From: Gammaproteobacteria bacterium
GTDB lineage: Bacteria; Pseudomonadota; Gammaproteobacteria; Burkholderiales; Gallionellaceae
DNA length: 64,000 nucleotides
Direction of reading: 5' to 3'
Assembly (NCBI GenBank): GCA_018814405.1
Contig: JAHIZO010000008.1
Span: 124,001-188,000 of the forward strand
This document shows positions 1 through 10,169 of this stretch, one piece after another (position 1 is the stretch's first letter; each line of letters begins with the position of its first letter). A program made the position numbers and the translations under genes. The notes under the pieces were generated by a model. That model did not search any database and had not been told where the DNA came from. It saw only the letters and a program-made list of their open reading frames with translations.

Positions 1-11
1 GAGGAGTCGAA

Positions 12-1901
12 ATGAGTTACCAATCAGAGTACGACCGTTCGATGCAGGATCCACAGGGCTTCTGGCGCGACCAAGCGAAGCAACTGGAATGGTTCAAGTT
101 CCCACAAAGCATCCTCACACAGGATGAAGACGGCATCGGCCACTGGTTCGCCGATGGCGAGATGAACACCTGCTACATGGCGCTGGATCATCACGTGAAG
201 AACGGGCGCGGCGACCAGACCGCAATCATCTTCGACTCCCCCGTCACCGACACAAAGAAGAAGATCAGCTATGCCGAGCTGACCGATGAAGTGGCGCGCA
301 CGGCGGGCATGCTGGCCGACCTCGGCGTGGTCAAAGGCGACCGCGTCATCATCTACATGCCGATGATCCCCGAAGCGGTGGTCGCCATGTTGGCGGTGGC
401 GCGACTGGGTGCGATCCACTCGGTGGTGTTCGGCGGATTCGCACCGCCCGAACTCGCGGTGCGCATCGACGATGCCACGCCCAAAGTCATCATGACGGCT
501 TCCTGCGGCATCGAAGTAAAACGCGTCATAGAATACAAACCACTGGTCGACAAAGCCTTCGAGCTGGCCAAACACAAACCGCAAAGCTGCGTAGTGCTGC
601 AACGTCCACAAGCCGCCGCCAGCATGATCGAAGGGCGCGATCATGATTGGTCATCGCTGCTGGCAAAATCGAAAGCGGTGGATTGCACACCGGTGAAAGG
701 CAGCGACCCGCTGTACATCCTCTACACCTCCGGCACCACCGGCAAACCGAAAGGCGTGGTGCGCGAGAACGGCGGCCACGCGGTCGCGCTCAACTACAGC
801 ATGAAGTCCATCTACAACGTGGAAGCGGGCGATGTGTTCTGGGCCGCGTCGGACGTGGGCTGGGTGGTCGGCCACTCCTACATCGTGTACGGCCCGCTGC
901 TGCACGGCTGCACCACTATCGTCTACGAAGGCAAACCCATCATGACGCCGGACGCGGGCGCGCTGTGGCGCATCATCGACGAATACAAGGTGAAGTCTTT
1001 CTTCACCGCGCCCACCGCCTTCCGCGCCGTGAAGAAAGAAGACCCGGAAGCTTTGATGATGAAACCGTACGACTTGAGCAGTCTGCAAGTCATCTTCTCC
1101 GCAGGTGAACGTCTCGATCCGCCGACGCAGGAATGGCTCACAGAGAAGAGCGGCAAGACGGTGGTCGATCACTGGTGGCAGACCGAGACCGGCTGGGGCA
1201 TCACCGCCAACCTGTGGGGCGTGGAACCCAAGCCGGTGAAGATGGGTTCTTCCACCCTGCCTACCCCCGGCTTCGACGTGCGCATCCTCGACGAGAACGG
1301 CAAGCAGATGGCGGCCAACGAACAAGGCTACATCGCCATCAAACTACCGCTGCCCCCCAGCTGCATGAACCGTGTGTGGGGCGACGACAAAAAATTCCGC
1401 GACAGCTATCTGAGCTTCCTGCCCGGCTACTACACCACGGGCGACGGCGGATACATCGACGACGAAGGTTATGTGTTCGTGATGGGCCGCGTGGACGATG
1501 TGATCAACGTGGCGGGCCATCGCCTCTCCACCGGCGAGATCGAAGAAGTCGTAGCAGGCCATCCGATGGTGGCCGAGTGCGCCGTGATCGCGCGCGACGA
1601 TGCGCTCAAAGGACAGATCCCGATGGGACTGGTGGTGCTCAAATCCGGTATGAACGTCGAAGAAGAAGTGCTGCAAAAAGAACTTATCGCCCGCATCCGC
1701 GAACACATCGGCGCCATCGCTTGCTACAAGGACTCAGTGATATTGAAACGCCTGCCCAAGACCCGTTCCGGCAAGACCCTACGCAAGACGCTGAACGGCA
1801 TCGTTAACGGTAAGGAATACAACGTGCCGTCCACCATCGACGATCCGGGTGTAATCAACGAGATCATAGAGACCTTAAAGAAGAAAGGCTTTGTTGCCTG
1901 A
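12..1901 (+). CDS. prpE: propionyl-CoA synthetase (acyl-CoA synthetase family)
   Basis: ATP-dependent activation of propionate (or another short acyl acid) to its CoA ester through an acyl-AMP intermediate, in the cytoplasm. The 629-residue length fits PrpE and acetyl-CoA synthetase. The AMP-binding signature YTSGTTGKPKG lies near residues 238-248 and is followed by VVRENGGHA, a form typical of PrpE rather than Acs. The adenylate-forming motif HWWQTETG is near 390, and the C-terminal catalytic lysine (RSGK) is K588. The ATG follows GAGGAG at positions 1-6. Specificity for propionate over acetate is inferred from overall resemblance. No prpBCD genes are visible, but the left flank is cut off. 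Confidence 0.85.
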   Translation: MSYQSEYDRSMQDPQGFWRDQAKQLEWFKFPQSILTQDEDGIGHWFADGEMNTCYMALDHHVKNGRGDQTAIIFDSPVTDTKKKISYAELTDEVARTAGMLADLGVVKGDRVIIYMPMIPEAVVAMLAVARLGAIHSVVFGGFAPPELAVRIDDATPKVIMTASCGIEVKRVIEYKPLVDKAFELAKHKPQSCVVLQRPQAAASMIEGRDHDWSSLLAKSKAVDCTPVKGSDPLYILYTSGTTGKPKGVVRENGGHAVALNYSMKSIYNVEAGDVFWAASDVGWVVGHSYIVYGPLLHGCTTIVYEGKPIMTPDAGALWRIIDEYKVKSFFTAPTAFRAVKKEDPEALMMKPYDLSSLQVIFSAGERLDPPTQEWLTEKSGKTVVDHWWQTETGWGITANLWGVEPKPVKMGSSTLPTPGFDVRILDENGKQMAANEQGYIAIKLPLPPSCMNRVWGDDKKFRDSYLSFLPGYYTTGDGGYIDDEGYVFVMGRVDDVINVAGHRLSTGEIEEVVAGHPMVAECAVIARDDALKGQIPMGLVVLKSGMNVEEEVLQKELIARIREHIGAIACYKDSVILKRLPKTRSGKTLRKTLNGIVNGKEYNVPSTIDDPGVINEIIETLKKKGFVA

Positions 1902-1924
1902 GCGGGAAGTTGCATGGCGACGCG

Positions 1925-1930
1925 TATAAT
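1925..1930 (+). promoter_or_regulatory. perfect -10 hexamer abutting rlhA start
   Basis: TATAAT ends only 8 bases before the rlhA ATG and is followed by a GC-only stretch (CCGCCGCC). No good -35 lies 15-18 bases upstream, and no Shine-Dalgarno precedes the ATG. If the hexamer is used, the transcript would be leaderless or nearly so. Confidence 0.4.
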
Positions 1931-1938
1931 CCGCCGCC

Positions 1939-3885
1939 ATGCAAAACCAACTCCTTGAACTCCTCTCCCCCGCCAAGACTGCCGCCATCGGTCGTGATGC
2001 GATTTCGCACGGTGCCGATGCTGTCTATATCGGCGGGCCATCGTTTGGGGCGCGCGACAAGGCGGGCAATTCGATGGCGGATATCGCCGAGCTGGTGAAT
2101 TACGCGCACCGCTTCCGCGCCAAGATCTACGTCACGCTCAATACCATCCTGCACGACACCGAACTGGAAGCCGCGCGCAAGCTGGCTTGGGATTGTCATG
2201 ACGCGGGGGTGGATGCGTTGATCGTGCAGGACATGGGTCTGCTCGAACTCGATCTGCCGCCCATCGACCTGCATGCCTCGACGCAGTGCGACATCCGCAC
2301 GCCGGAGAAGGCGAAATTCCTAGCCGAGGTCGGTTTCTCGCAATTGGTGCTGGCGCGCGAACTGACCATCGAAGAGATCATCAAGGTGCGCGCTGCCGTG
2401 CCGAGCGGCACGGTGATCGAACATTTCATCCACGGCGCGTTGTGCGTCGCGTATTCCGGCCAGTGCAACATCAGCCACGCGCACACCGGACGCAGTGCCA
2501 ACCGCGGCGATTGTTCCCAGGCCTGCCGTCTGCCCTACACCTTGCAGGATGAGCAAGGCCAAGTCGTCGCTTTCGAGAAACATCTGCTGTCGGTGAAGGA
2601 CAACAACCAGAGCGGCAATCTGCGCGCACTGGTCAATGCGGGTGTGCGCAGTTTCAAGATTGAGGGCCGCTACAAAGACGCGCCCTACGTGAAGAACATC
2701 ACGGGACATTATCGCCAGTTGTTCGACGCGATCCTGGAAGGACGCAGCGATCTGCGCGCCGCCTCCAGCGGCAAGACCAAACTGCTTTTCACACCGAACC
2801 CTGACAAGACTTTCCATCGCGGCTCGACCGATTATTTCTCGCAAGGTCGCAAGGCCGACATCGGCGCATTCGACACGCCCACTTTCGTTGGCCTGCCGCT
2901 GGGCACGGTGGCGCAGATCGGCGACAAATGGTTCGACATGGAAGCGAACGAAGCGCTCGCCAACAGCGACGGTCTGAACTATCTGAACAATCGTGAAGTG
3001 ATCGGTTTGCAGGCGAACATCGTCGAACAGCGCGGCCCGGTGTGGCGCGTATTTCCCAACGAACCGATGCATACGCTTAAAGGCCTGCGCGCCGGCGTCT
3101 CCATCAGCCGCAATCGTGACCATGCATGGGAACAGGCGCTGAGCAAGAAGTCCGCCGAACGCCGCATCGGTATCTCTGCCACATTCGCCGAGACCGCTAC
3201 AGGGTTCTCGCTCACCTTGCTAGATGAAGACGGCTTCCTCGCCACCGCTGAAGCCGCGTTCGAGAAACAGCCTGCCAAGAATCCGGCAGAGGCAGAGAAC
3301 AGTGTGCGCGAACAACTGGCGCGTTTCGGCAGTACGGATCTTGAACTGGACGCATTCAACGTCACTTGGACACAACCTTGGTTCGTGCCCAGTTCGCTGG
3401 CCAACAAGTTGCGCCGCGAAGCGGTTGAGAAACTGGAAGCAGAACGTCTCGCCGGCTACACGCGCCTCGCGCGCAAAGCCGCTGTCGAGCCACCCGCAAA
3501 ATATCCGGAAGAGACATTGAGCTTCCTCGACAACGTGTACAACGCCGCCGCGCGGAAGTTCTACGAGCAGCACGGCGTGAAGCTCATTGCCGCCGCGTAT
3601 GAATCACACAAAGAAGCCGGTGATGTGTCGCTGATGATCACGCGCCACTGCATCCGCTATTCACTAAGCCTGTGCCCGAAACAGGCCAAGGGTGTGATCG
3701 GCGTGCAAGGGCAAGTGCGCGCCGAACCGATGACGCTGATCAACGGCAGCGAGAAGTTACGACTGGAATTCGACTGCAAGAAGTGCGAGATGCATGTGAT
3801 GGGCAAGGCGAAGAAACATGTTTTGAAGTCGGCACCGCCTTCGGTCATTCCGCTCACTTTCCACGAACAGCGCCCGGCGGGTTAA
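1939..3885 (+). CDS. rlhA: 23S rRNA 5-hydroxycytidine synthase RlhA (peptidase U32 family)
   Basis: U32-family protein of 648 residues, matching the long RlhA/YdcP branch (E. coli about 650), which hydroxylates C2501 of 23S rRNA with a prephenate-derived oxygen pathway. It opens with LLSPAKTAAIGRDA and the GADAVYIGGP motif of the family. Four cysteines in the pattern HGALC-x6-C-x15-C-x3-C (C169, C176, C192, C196) fit the Fe-S-binding set known for U32 proteins. The C-terminal half carries the extra U32 domain that the shorter TrhP lacks. The gene lies 37 bp after prpE. No Shine-Dalgarno is seen before this ATG. The name 'protease' for this family is historical. Confidence 0.85.
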   Translation: MQNQLLELLSPAKTAAIGRDAISHGADAVYIGGPSFGARDKAGNSMADIAELVNYAHRFRAKIYVTLNTILHDTELEAARKLAWDCHDAGVDALIVQDMGLLELDLPPIDLHASTQCDIRTPEKAKFLAEVGFSQLVLARELTIEEIIKVRAAVPSGTVIEHFIHGALCVAYSGQCNISHAHTGRSANRGDCSQACRLPYTLQDEQGQVVAFEKHLLSVKDNNQSGNLRALVNAGVRSFKIEGRYKDAPYVKNITGHYRQLFDAILEGRSDLRAASSGKTKLLFTPNPDKTFHRGSTDYFSQGRKADIGAFDTPTFVGLPLGTVAQIGDKWFDMEANEALANSDGLNYLNNREVIGLQANIVEQRGPVWRVFPNEPMHTLKGLRAGVSISRNRDHAWEQALSKKSAERRIGISATFAETATGFSLTLLDEDGFLATAEAAFEKQPAKNPAEAENSVREQLARFGSTDLELDAFNVTWTQPWFVPSSLANKLRREAVEKLEAERLAGYTRLARKAAVEPPAKYPEETLSFLDNVYNAAARKFYEQHGVKLIAAAYESHKEAGDVSLMITRHCIRYSLSLCPKQAKGVIGVQGQVRAEPMTLINGSEKLRLEFDCKKCEMHVMGKAKKHVLKSAPPSVIPLTFHEQRPAG

Positions 3886-4016
3886 GGTTTGCGCGGTGCA
3901 GTTGCCGCGCCTGCCATATCGTCCATGCAGGGCAAATCAGGATTTCCCTATATTTTTCGCGGGGCGAAAGACCTATTTTTCAACTATCCTTGACCCTCGC
4001 CGAATAGAACACCGCA

Positions 4017-5246
4017 ATGAATACAAGCACTGAACAACACGTTTCCGAGACGACCTTCCTGGGACTAGCCCCCTTCCTGCGCGCCAGTGTAGCGGGACAG
4101 GAGCTGAAACCTTATGCCGAATCCTTGCTCGCCGAGGCCCAGCAAAGACAAACAGATGGTCCGCTGTGGATGAACCTGTCGGTCGCCATGCAATGCATAC
4201 GTGAACGAGACCTCGGCCTGTCGATACAGTCATTGGCGCTTGAACAACAGCGCATCTTCCATCTGCCAGCGATGCAACAACCTGTGCTCACCCGCTTGCT
4301 GGTGTTGATGGCACCCGGCGACATCGCGGCCAACACGCCAATTGATTGCCTGCTGGAACGCACGGATGTCGACCTGACCTTTTATTACGTCAGCCAGCCC
4401 GATCCGCTTGCGTTGCCTATCCCCGAACACGATGTCGTGATGGTCGCTATCAGCGAATGTGACGACAACCGCGCCACACTGCTCGCGCTTGAAGAAAGTT
4501 TGAAAGACTGGCCGAAGTCGATCATCAACCAACCGAGTCGTATCCCCTGCGTCGGCCGCGATGCTGCCAGTGAATTGCTGCATGGTGTGCCGGGCATCGC
4601 GATGCCACCGACCTTGCGTTGCAATCGCGAGGTGTTGCAGGCCATCGCTGCAGGTCAGACGACTCTCGCCGAAAGCTTCCCCGGTAACAACTACCCCATC
4701 ATCGTGCGCCCTTACGATTCGCAAGCAGGTCGCGACTTGGCGCGCATCACTTCGGCAGAAGAACTGGCTGAATATCTAGCCAAAGTGCAGGCCACCGATT
4801 TCTTCATCGCGCGCTTCATCGACTACAGCGGCGACGACGGCCTGTTCCGCAAATTCCGCATCGCGCTCATCGACGGCCAAGCTTTCGCCTGCCACATGGC
4901 GGTCTCCGATAATTGGATGATCCACTACATCAACGCGGGCATGTATGAGGACGCGAACAAGCGCGCCGAGGAACTCGCCTTCATGGATCACTTTGACGAC
5001 TTCGTGCAACGCCATCGCGCTGCGCTTGACGAGATATATCGCCGCACCGGACTCGACTATGTGCTGATCGACGGTGCCGAGACGCGCGACGGCGAACTGC
5101 TCATCTTCGAGATCGATCACACCATGGTCGTGCACGCGATGGACCCTGAAGATCTGTTCCCCTACAAGCAGCAACACATCGCCAAAGCGCGCGATGCTTT
5201 CCGCGCCTATCTGCAACGCCGGATCACGGAAGGGAAAAATGCATAA
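4017..5246 (+). CDS. ATP-grasp domain protein (RimK-like), unknown substrate
   Basis: Protein of 409 residues. The N-terminal 110 residues are helical and of unknown type. Residues about 110-200 look like an ATP-grasp pre-domain. From about 220 to 390 there is an ATP-grasp core: YPIIVRPYDSQAGRDL (glycine-poor nucleotide loop), then FIARFIDYSGDDGLFRKFRIAL, and the metal-binding end LLIFEIDH with a following acidic segment. ATP-grasp enzymes join a carboxylate to an amine or thiol through an acyl-phosphate. The stop overlaps the start of the SerC-like aminotransferase by 8 bp, so the two are probably co-translated and functionally linked. The substrate cannot be told from the sequence. Confidence 0.7.
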   Translation: MNTSTEQHVSETTFLGLAPFLRASVAGQELKPYAESLLAEAQQRQTDGPLWMNLSVAMQCIRERDLGLSIQSLALEQQRIFHLPAMQQPVLTRLLVLMAPGDIAANTPIDCLLERTDVDLTFYYVSQPDPLALPIPEHDVVMVAISECDDNRATLLALEESLKDWPKSIINQPSRIPCVGRDAASELLHGVPGIAMPPTLRCNREVLQAIAAGQTTLAESFPGNNYPIIVRPYDSQAGRDLARITSAEELAEYLAKVQATDFFIARFIDYSGDDGLFRKFRIALIDGQAFACHMAVSDNWMIHYINAGMYEDANKRAEELAFMDHFDDFVQRHRAALDEIYRRTGLDYVLIDGAETRDGELLIFEIDHTMVVHAMDPEDLFPYKQQHIAKARDAFRAYLQRRITEGKNA

Positions 5247-6339
5247 TCTGAGCAACAGGCTGAACTTCTCCGGCGGCCCCGGCGCATTGCCGGAGACTGT
5301 GCTGCAACAAGTGCAGCAGGCTATCAGCGCCGTACCCGAGGTCGGCCTGTCCATCCTCGGCATCAGCCACCGTTCCGACTGGTTCGCTGCTGTCGTGCAG
5401 GAGCTGGAAGACAACATCCGCACCCTGCTCGGTTTATCCAAGGGCTCTCACGTGCTGTTCCTGCAAGGCGGCGCGACCCAGCAGTTCTCCATGATTCCCA
5501 TGACGCTGTTGCGCGGCAAAACTTCGCCAGCGGAATACCTGCACACCGGTTACTGGAGCGGCAAAGCATTGGCCGAAGCCAAACGCGAAGGCCCGATACG
5601 CGTACTGTGGAGCGGCGAGGCGAACAACTTCGACCGTCTGCCGACCGATGCAGAACTCGACTACTCGCCGGATGCACCCTATCTGCATTACATCTCCAAC
5701 GAGACGGTAGAAGGCTTGCAATTCCAACGTGTGCTCGGCCGCGACGACGTACCGCGCGTGTGCGACATGTCATCGGATTTTCTGTCGCGCCCCTGCGAAG
5801 CGGATCGCTACGCCATGATCTATGCCCACGCGCAAAAGAACATCGGCCCTGCGGGGGTGACGGTGGTGCTGTTGCGCGACGAGATATTGAAAGACGCACC
5901 GGAAGACATGCCCGGTTTCCTCAACTACCGCAGCCACATCAAAGCCCACTCCATCTACAACACCCCGCCGGTGTTCTCCATCTACGTGGTGTTGCTGGTC
6001 ACGCGCTGGCTGCTGAACGACATGGGCGGCCTGGGGAACATGGCCGCGCTCAACAGCAGTAAAGCCGAACTGCTCTATCGCACGCTGGACCAGAGCGACA
6101 ACTTCTACCGCGGCCACGCCAACATCGCCGACCGCTCGTTGATGAACGTCTCCTTCAACCTGCCAAGCAAGGACTTGGAACAACGCTTTTTGCAAGAATC
6201 GGCCGCAGCTGGCTTCTCAGGTCTCGGCGGCCACCGCTCCATCGGCGGCATCCGCGCTTCGCTCTACAACGGATTGACGCTATCGGCGGCGGAAGAGTTG
6301 GCGGGGTTTATGGCGGAGTTCAAGAAGGCGAACGGGTAA
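5239..6339 (+). CDS. serC: SerC-like phosphoserine aminotransferase
   Basis: PLP-dependent class V aminotransferase of 366 residues. Motifs match SerC: LNFSGGPGALPE at the N-terminus, ISHRS near 35, LQGGATQQFSMIPM near 75, the PLP lysine in YAHAQKNIGPAG near 200, NTPPVFSIY, and the C-terminal GLGGHRSIGGIRAS. The ATG at 5239 was chosen because the family N-terminus starts there; reading further upstream gives shadow of the preceding gene. SerC makes 3-phosphoserine from 3-phosphohydroxypyruvate and glutamate, and also serves in pyridoxal phosphate synthesis. Position 4 of the first motif is G, not the usual A, and several loops differ, so a paralogue working with the upstream ATP-grasp enzyme is possible. 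Confidence 0.75.
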   Translation: MHNLSNRLNFSGGPGALPETVLQQVQQAISAVPEVGLSILGISHRSDWFAAVVQELEDNIRTLLGLSKGSHVLFLQGGATQQFSMIPMTLLRGKTSPAEYLHTGYWSGKALAEAKREGPIRVLWSGEANNFDRLPTDAELDYSPDAPYLHYISNETVEGLQFQRVLGRDDVPRVCDMSSDFLSRPCEADRYAMIYAHAQKNIGPAGVTVVLLRDEILKDAPEDMPGFLNYRSHIKAHSIYNTPPVFSIYVVLLVTRWLLNDMGGLGNMAALNSSKAELLYRTLDQSDNFYRGHANIADRSLMNVSFNLPSKDLEQRFLQESAAAGFSGLGGHRSIGGIRASLYNGLTLSAAEELAGFMAEFKKANG

Positions 6340-6380
6340 ACCGTCTCTGGTGGCAGTTCGCTCACTTCGGGATATTCATT

Positions 6381-6408
6381 TTGCCGATACCCCCAAAGAA
6401 TCTATACT
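6381..6408 (+). promoter_or_regulatory. candidate sigma70 promoter for the small secreted protein gene
   Basis: TTGCCG (6381-6386), 16-base spacer, TATACT (6403-6408), about 60 bases before the ATG at 6468. Pattern match only. Confidence 0.35.
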
Positions 6409-6467
6409 TCGCCACTCGTAATGAAACATTTCATCGATAGCTTGAAGTTAGATACAGGGAGTCGTTC

Positions 6468-6776
6468 ATGAAAACATATCTTATGGCTTTGCTTACCGCT
6501 GCGATGATGCTGTTCGGCGCTAATGCACTCTCTTCAGACGAAGAGGGACATGCCTCCTCACGCAGCAGTTCGAGCAGCTCGACCACCAAGCTGGAAGTGG
6601 AAGAGCTGAAGCCGATTGTAGAAGAGGTACCTGTCGCGCAGGAGCCCGTAGCGAAACCCGCCAAACACTACAAGCGCAGCAAGTCGAACAAGCAGCGAGC
6701 CAAGGATCTGGATTTCAGACACTGTCTGGAACTGGAAGACAACGCGGCGATCGCGCAATGCGCGCGGGAAGAATAA
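6468..6776 (+). CDS. small secreted hypothetical protein
   Basis: Protein of 102 residues with an N-terminal signal peptide (MKTYLMALLTAAMMLFGANA, cleavage after about residue 20). A serine run (residues 31-39), a Val/Glu/Pro-rich segment and a lysine-rich patch (KHYKRSKSNKQRAKD) follow. The C-terminal RHCLELEDNAAIAQCAREE contains two cysteines 12 residues apart that could form a disulfide. A ribosome site (AGGGAG) precedes the ATG. The C-terminal pattern recalls small periplasmic proteins of unknown function. No function is assigned. Confidence 0.6.
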   Translation: MKTYLMALLTAAMMLFGANALSSDEEGHASSRSSSSSSTTKLEVEELKPIVEEVPVAQEPVAKPAKHYKRSKSNKQRAKDLDFRHCLELEDNAAIAQCAREE

Positions 6777-6871
6777 GCCCGCACTCGCAACACAAGTCTC
6801 TGCGCAATTGACTGCGCACCAATGCGCGCCAGGCAGATTCTGGCGCGCTTCAATGATCCGCATCAAACAAT

Positions 6872-8158
6872 ATGACTAAACTCAAACTGCACTGGCAGAT
6901 CCTCATCGCCCTTTTGCTGGCCGCTATCGCTGGCTCTCTCACAGGCACCGACGCAACGCTGTTCGGCGTACGCTATTACGCGGTGTTCGATTTCATCGGC
7001 ACACTGTTCCTCAATGCTTTGAAGATGCTGATCGTGCCGCTGGTGGTGTCGTCCATCATCGTGGGTATCGCGGGTATCGGTGGTGGTGGTGCGTTCGGGC
7101 GGCTTGGTCTTAAGACCCTCTCCTATTACGCGGTGACCAGCCTGTTCGCCATCCTGGTCGGCCTGACCATCGTGAACATGACGATGCCCGGCATCATCGA
7201 CGGCCAGCCCGCCAAAGAACAGCTGGGCATGGAACAGGTGAGCGACGAAGTGGTCGCCAGTGTGGAAGGCAAAGGCGCTGGCGATCTGGTCGGCGTCTTC
7301 CTGCGTATGGTGCCGACCAACATCGTGTCGGCAGCGGCGGACGGGCAGATGCTGGGCTTGATCTTCTTCAGTCTGTTGTTCGGTTTCTTCATGACCAAGA
7401 TCGAAGAACCCTACGCCGAGAGCCAATACAAACTCTGGAGCGGGATATTCCAAGTGATGATGAAGATCACCGACTGGGTGATGAAGTTTGCCCCCATCGG
7501 CGTGTTCGGGCTGGTGGCGAAGGTGGTGGCGAGCACCGGCTTCTCGGCCATCGTACCGCTGGCTTGGTTCTTCTTCAGCGTGCTGGCCGGTCTGGCCGTG
7601 CATTTCCTGTTGGTGTTGCCTGCTCTGCTCTATTTCGTGGGTCGCGTGGATCCAATGCGCCATTACCGCGCCATGGCCCCCGCCCTGCTCACCGCCTTTT
7701 CCACCAGTTCCTCCGCCGCCACCCTGCCGCTGACCATGGAATGCGTGGAGAAGAACGCAGGCGTCTCCAACCGCACCAGCAGCTTCGTGCTGCCACTGGG
7801 TGCGACGGTGAATATGGACGGCACCGCGCTGTATGAATGCGTGGCGGCGATGTTCATCGCGCAGGCTTACGGTATCGAGCTGGGCTTCGTGCAACAGTTC
7901 ACCATCGTACTGCTGGCGCTGGTCACCTCCATCGGGGTGGCGGCCATCCCGTCTGCCAGTCTGGTCGCCATCACCATCATCCTCGCCGCCATCGGCCTGC
8001 CAATAGAGGCTATCGGCCTCATTCTGGCGGTGGATCGCGTGCTGGATATGTGCCGAACTTCGGTGAATGTCTTCAGCGATTCATGCGGGGCGGTTATCAT
8101 CGCGCGTCTGGATGGTGAAGAGAATGTGTTGAGCGACACGCCTCCATCCCGCAGCTAA
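6872..8158 (+). CDS. gltP: dicarboxylate/amino acid:cation symporter (GltP type)
   Basis: Inner-membrane secondary transporter of the DAACS family, 428 residues, with about eight hydrophobic segments and two re-entrant hairpins. Hairpin 1 holds the serine-rich motif FSTSSSAATLPLTME and the unwound TM7 segment is NMDGTALYE. TM8 reads VLDMCRTSVN, which keeps the Asp-x-x-Arg-Thr-x-x-Asn set that binds the side-chain carboxylate of aspartate or glutamate in GltPh. DctA proteins have a different TM8 (SEARALTN type), so acidic amino acid uptake driven by Na+ or H+ is more likely than C4-dicarboxylate uptake. Specificity is inferred from these residues. Confidence 0.8.
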   Translation: MTKLKLHWQILIALLLAAIAGSLTGTDATLFGVRYYAVFDFIGTLFLNALKMLIVPLVVSSIIVGIAGIGGGGAFGRLGLKTLSYYAVTSLFAILVGLTIVNMTMPGIIDGQPAKEQLGMEQVSDEVVASVEGKGAGDLVGVFLRMVPTNIVSAAADGQMLGLIFFSLLFGFFMTKIEEPYAESQYKLWSGIFQVMMKITDWVMKFAPIGVFGLVAKVVASTGFSAIVPLAWFFFSVLAGLAVHFLLVLPALLYFVGRVDPMRHYRAMAPALLTAFSTSSSAATLPLTMECVEKNAGVSNRTSSFVLPLGATVNMDGTALYECVAAMFIAQAYGIELGFVQQFTIVLLALVTSIGVAAIPSASLVAITIILAAIGLPIEAIGLILAVDRVLDMCRTSVNVFSDSCGAVIIARLDGEENVLSDTPPSRS

Positions 8159-8198
8159 ATGTAATAAATCAACAAGTTGTTCTAATCAGGAGTATCCG

Positions 8199-10161
<1,963 letters not shown>

Positions 10162-10169
<8 letters not shown>

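Noticed and set aside
5074..5238. Longer N-terminus for the SerC-like protein
   Set aside because: The extra 55 residues are read out of frame from the ATP-grasp gene and lack family similarity; the ATG at 5239 gives the conserved N-terminus.
6382..6390. GCCGATAC as a FliA -10 before the small secreted gene
   Set aside because: No TCAAG or TAAAG element at the right distance; a sigma70 reading fits better.
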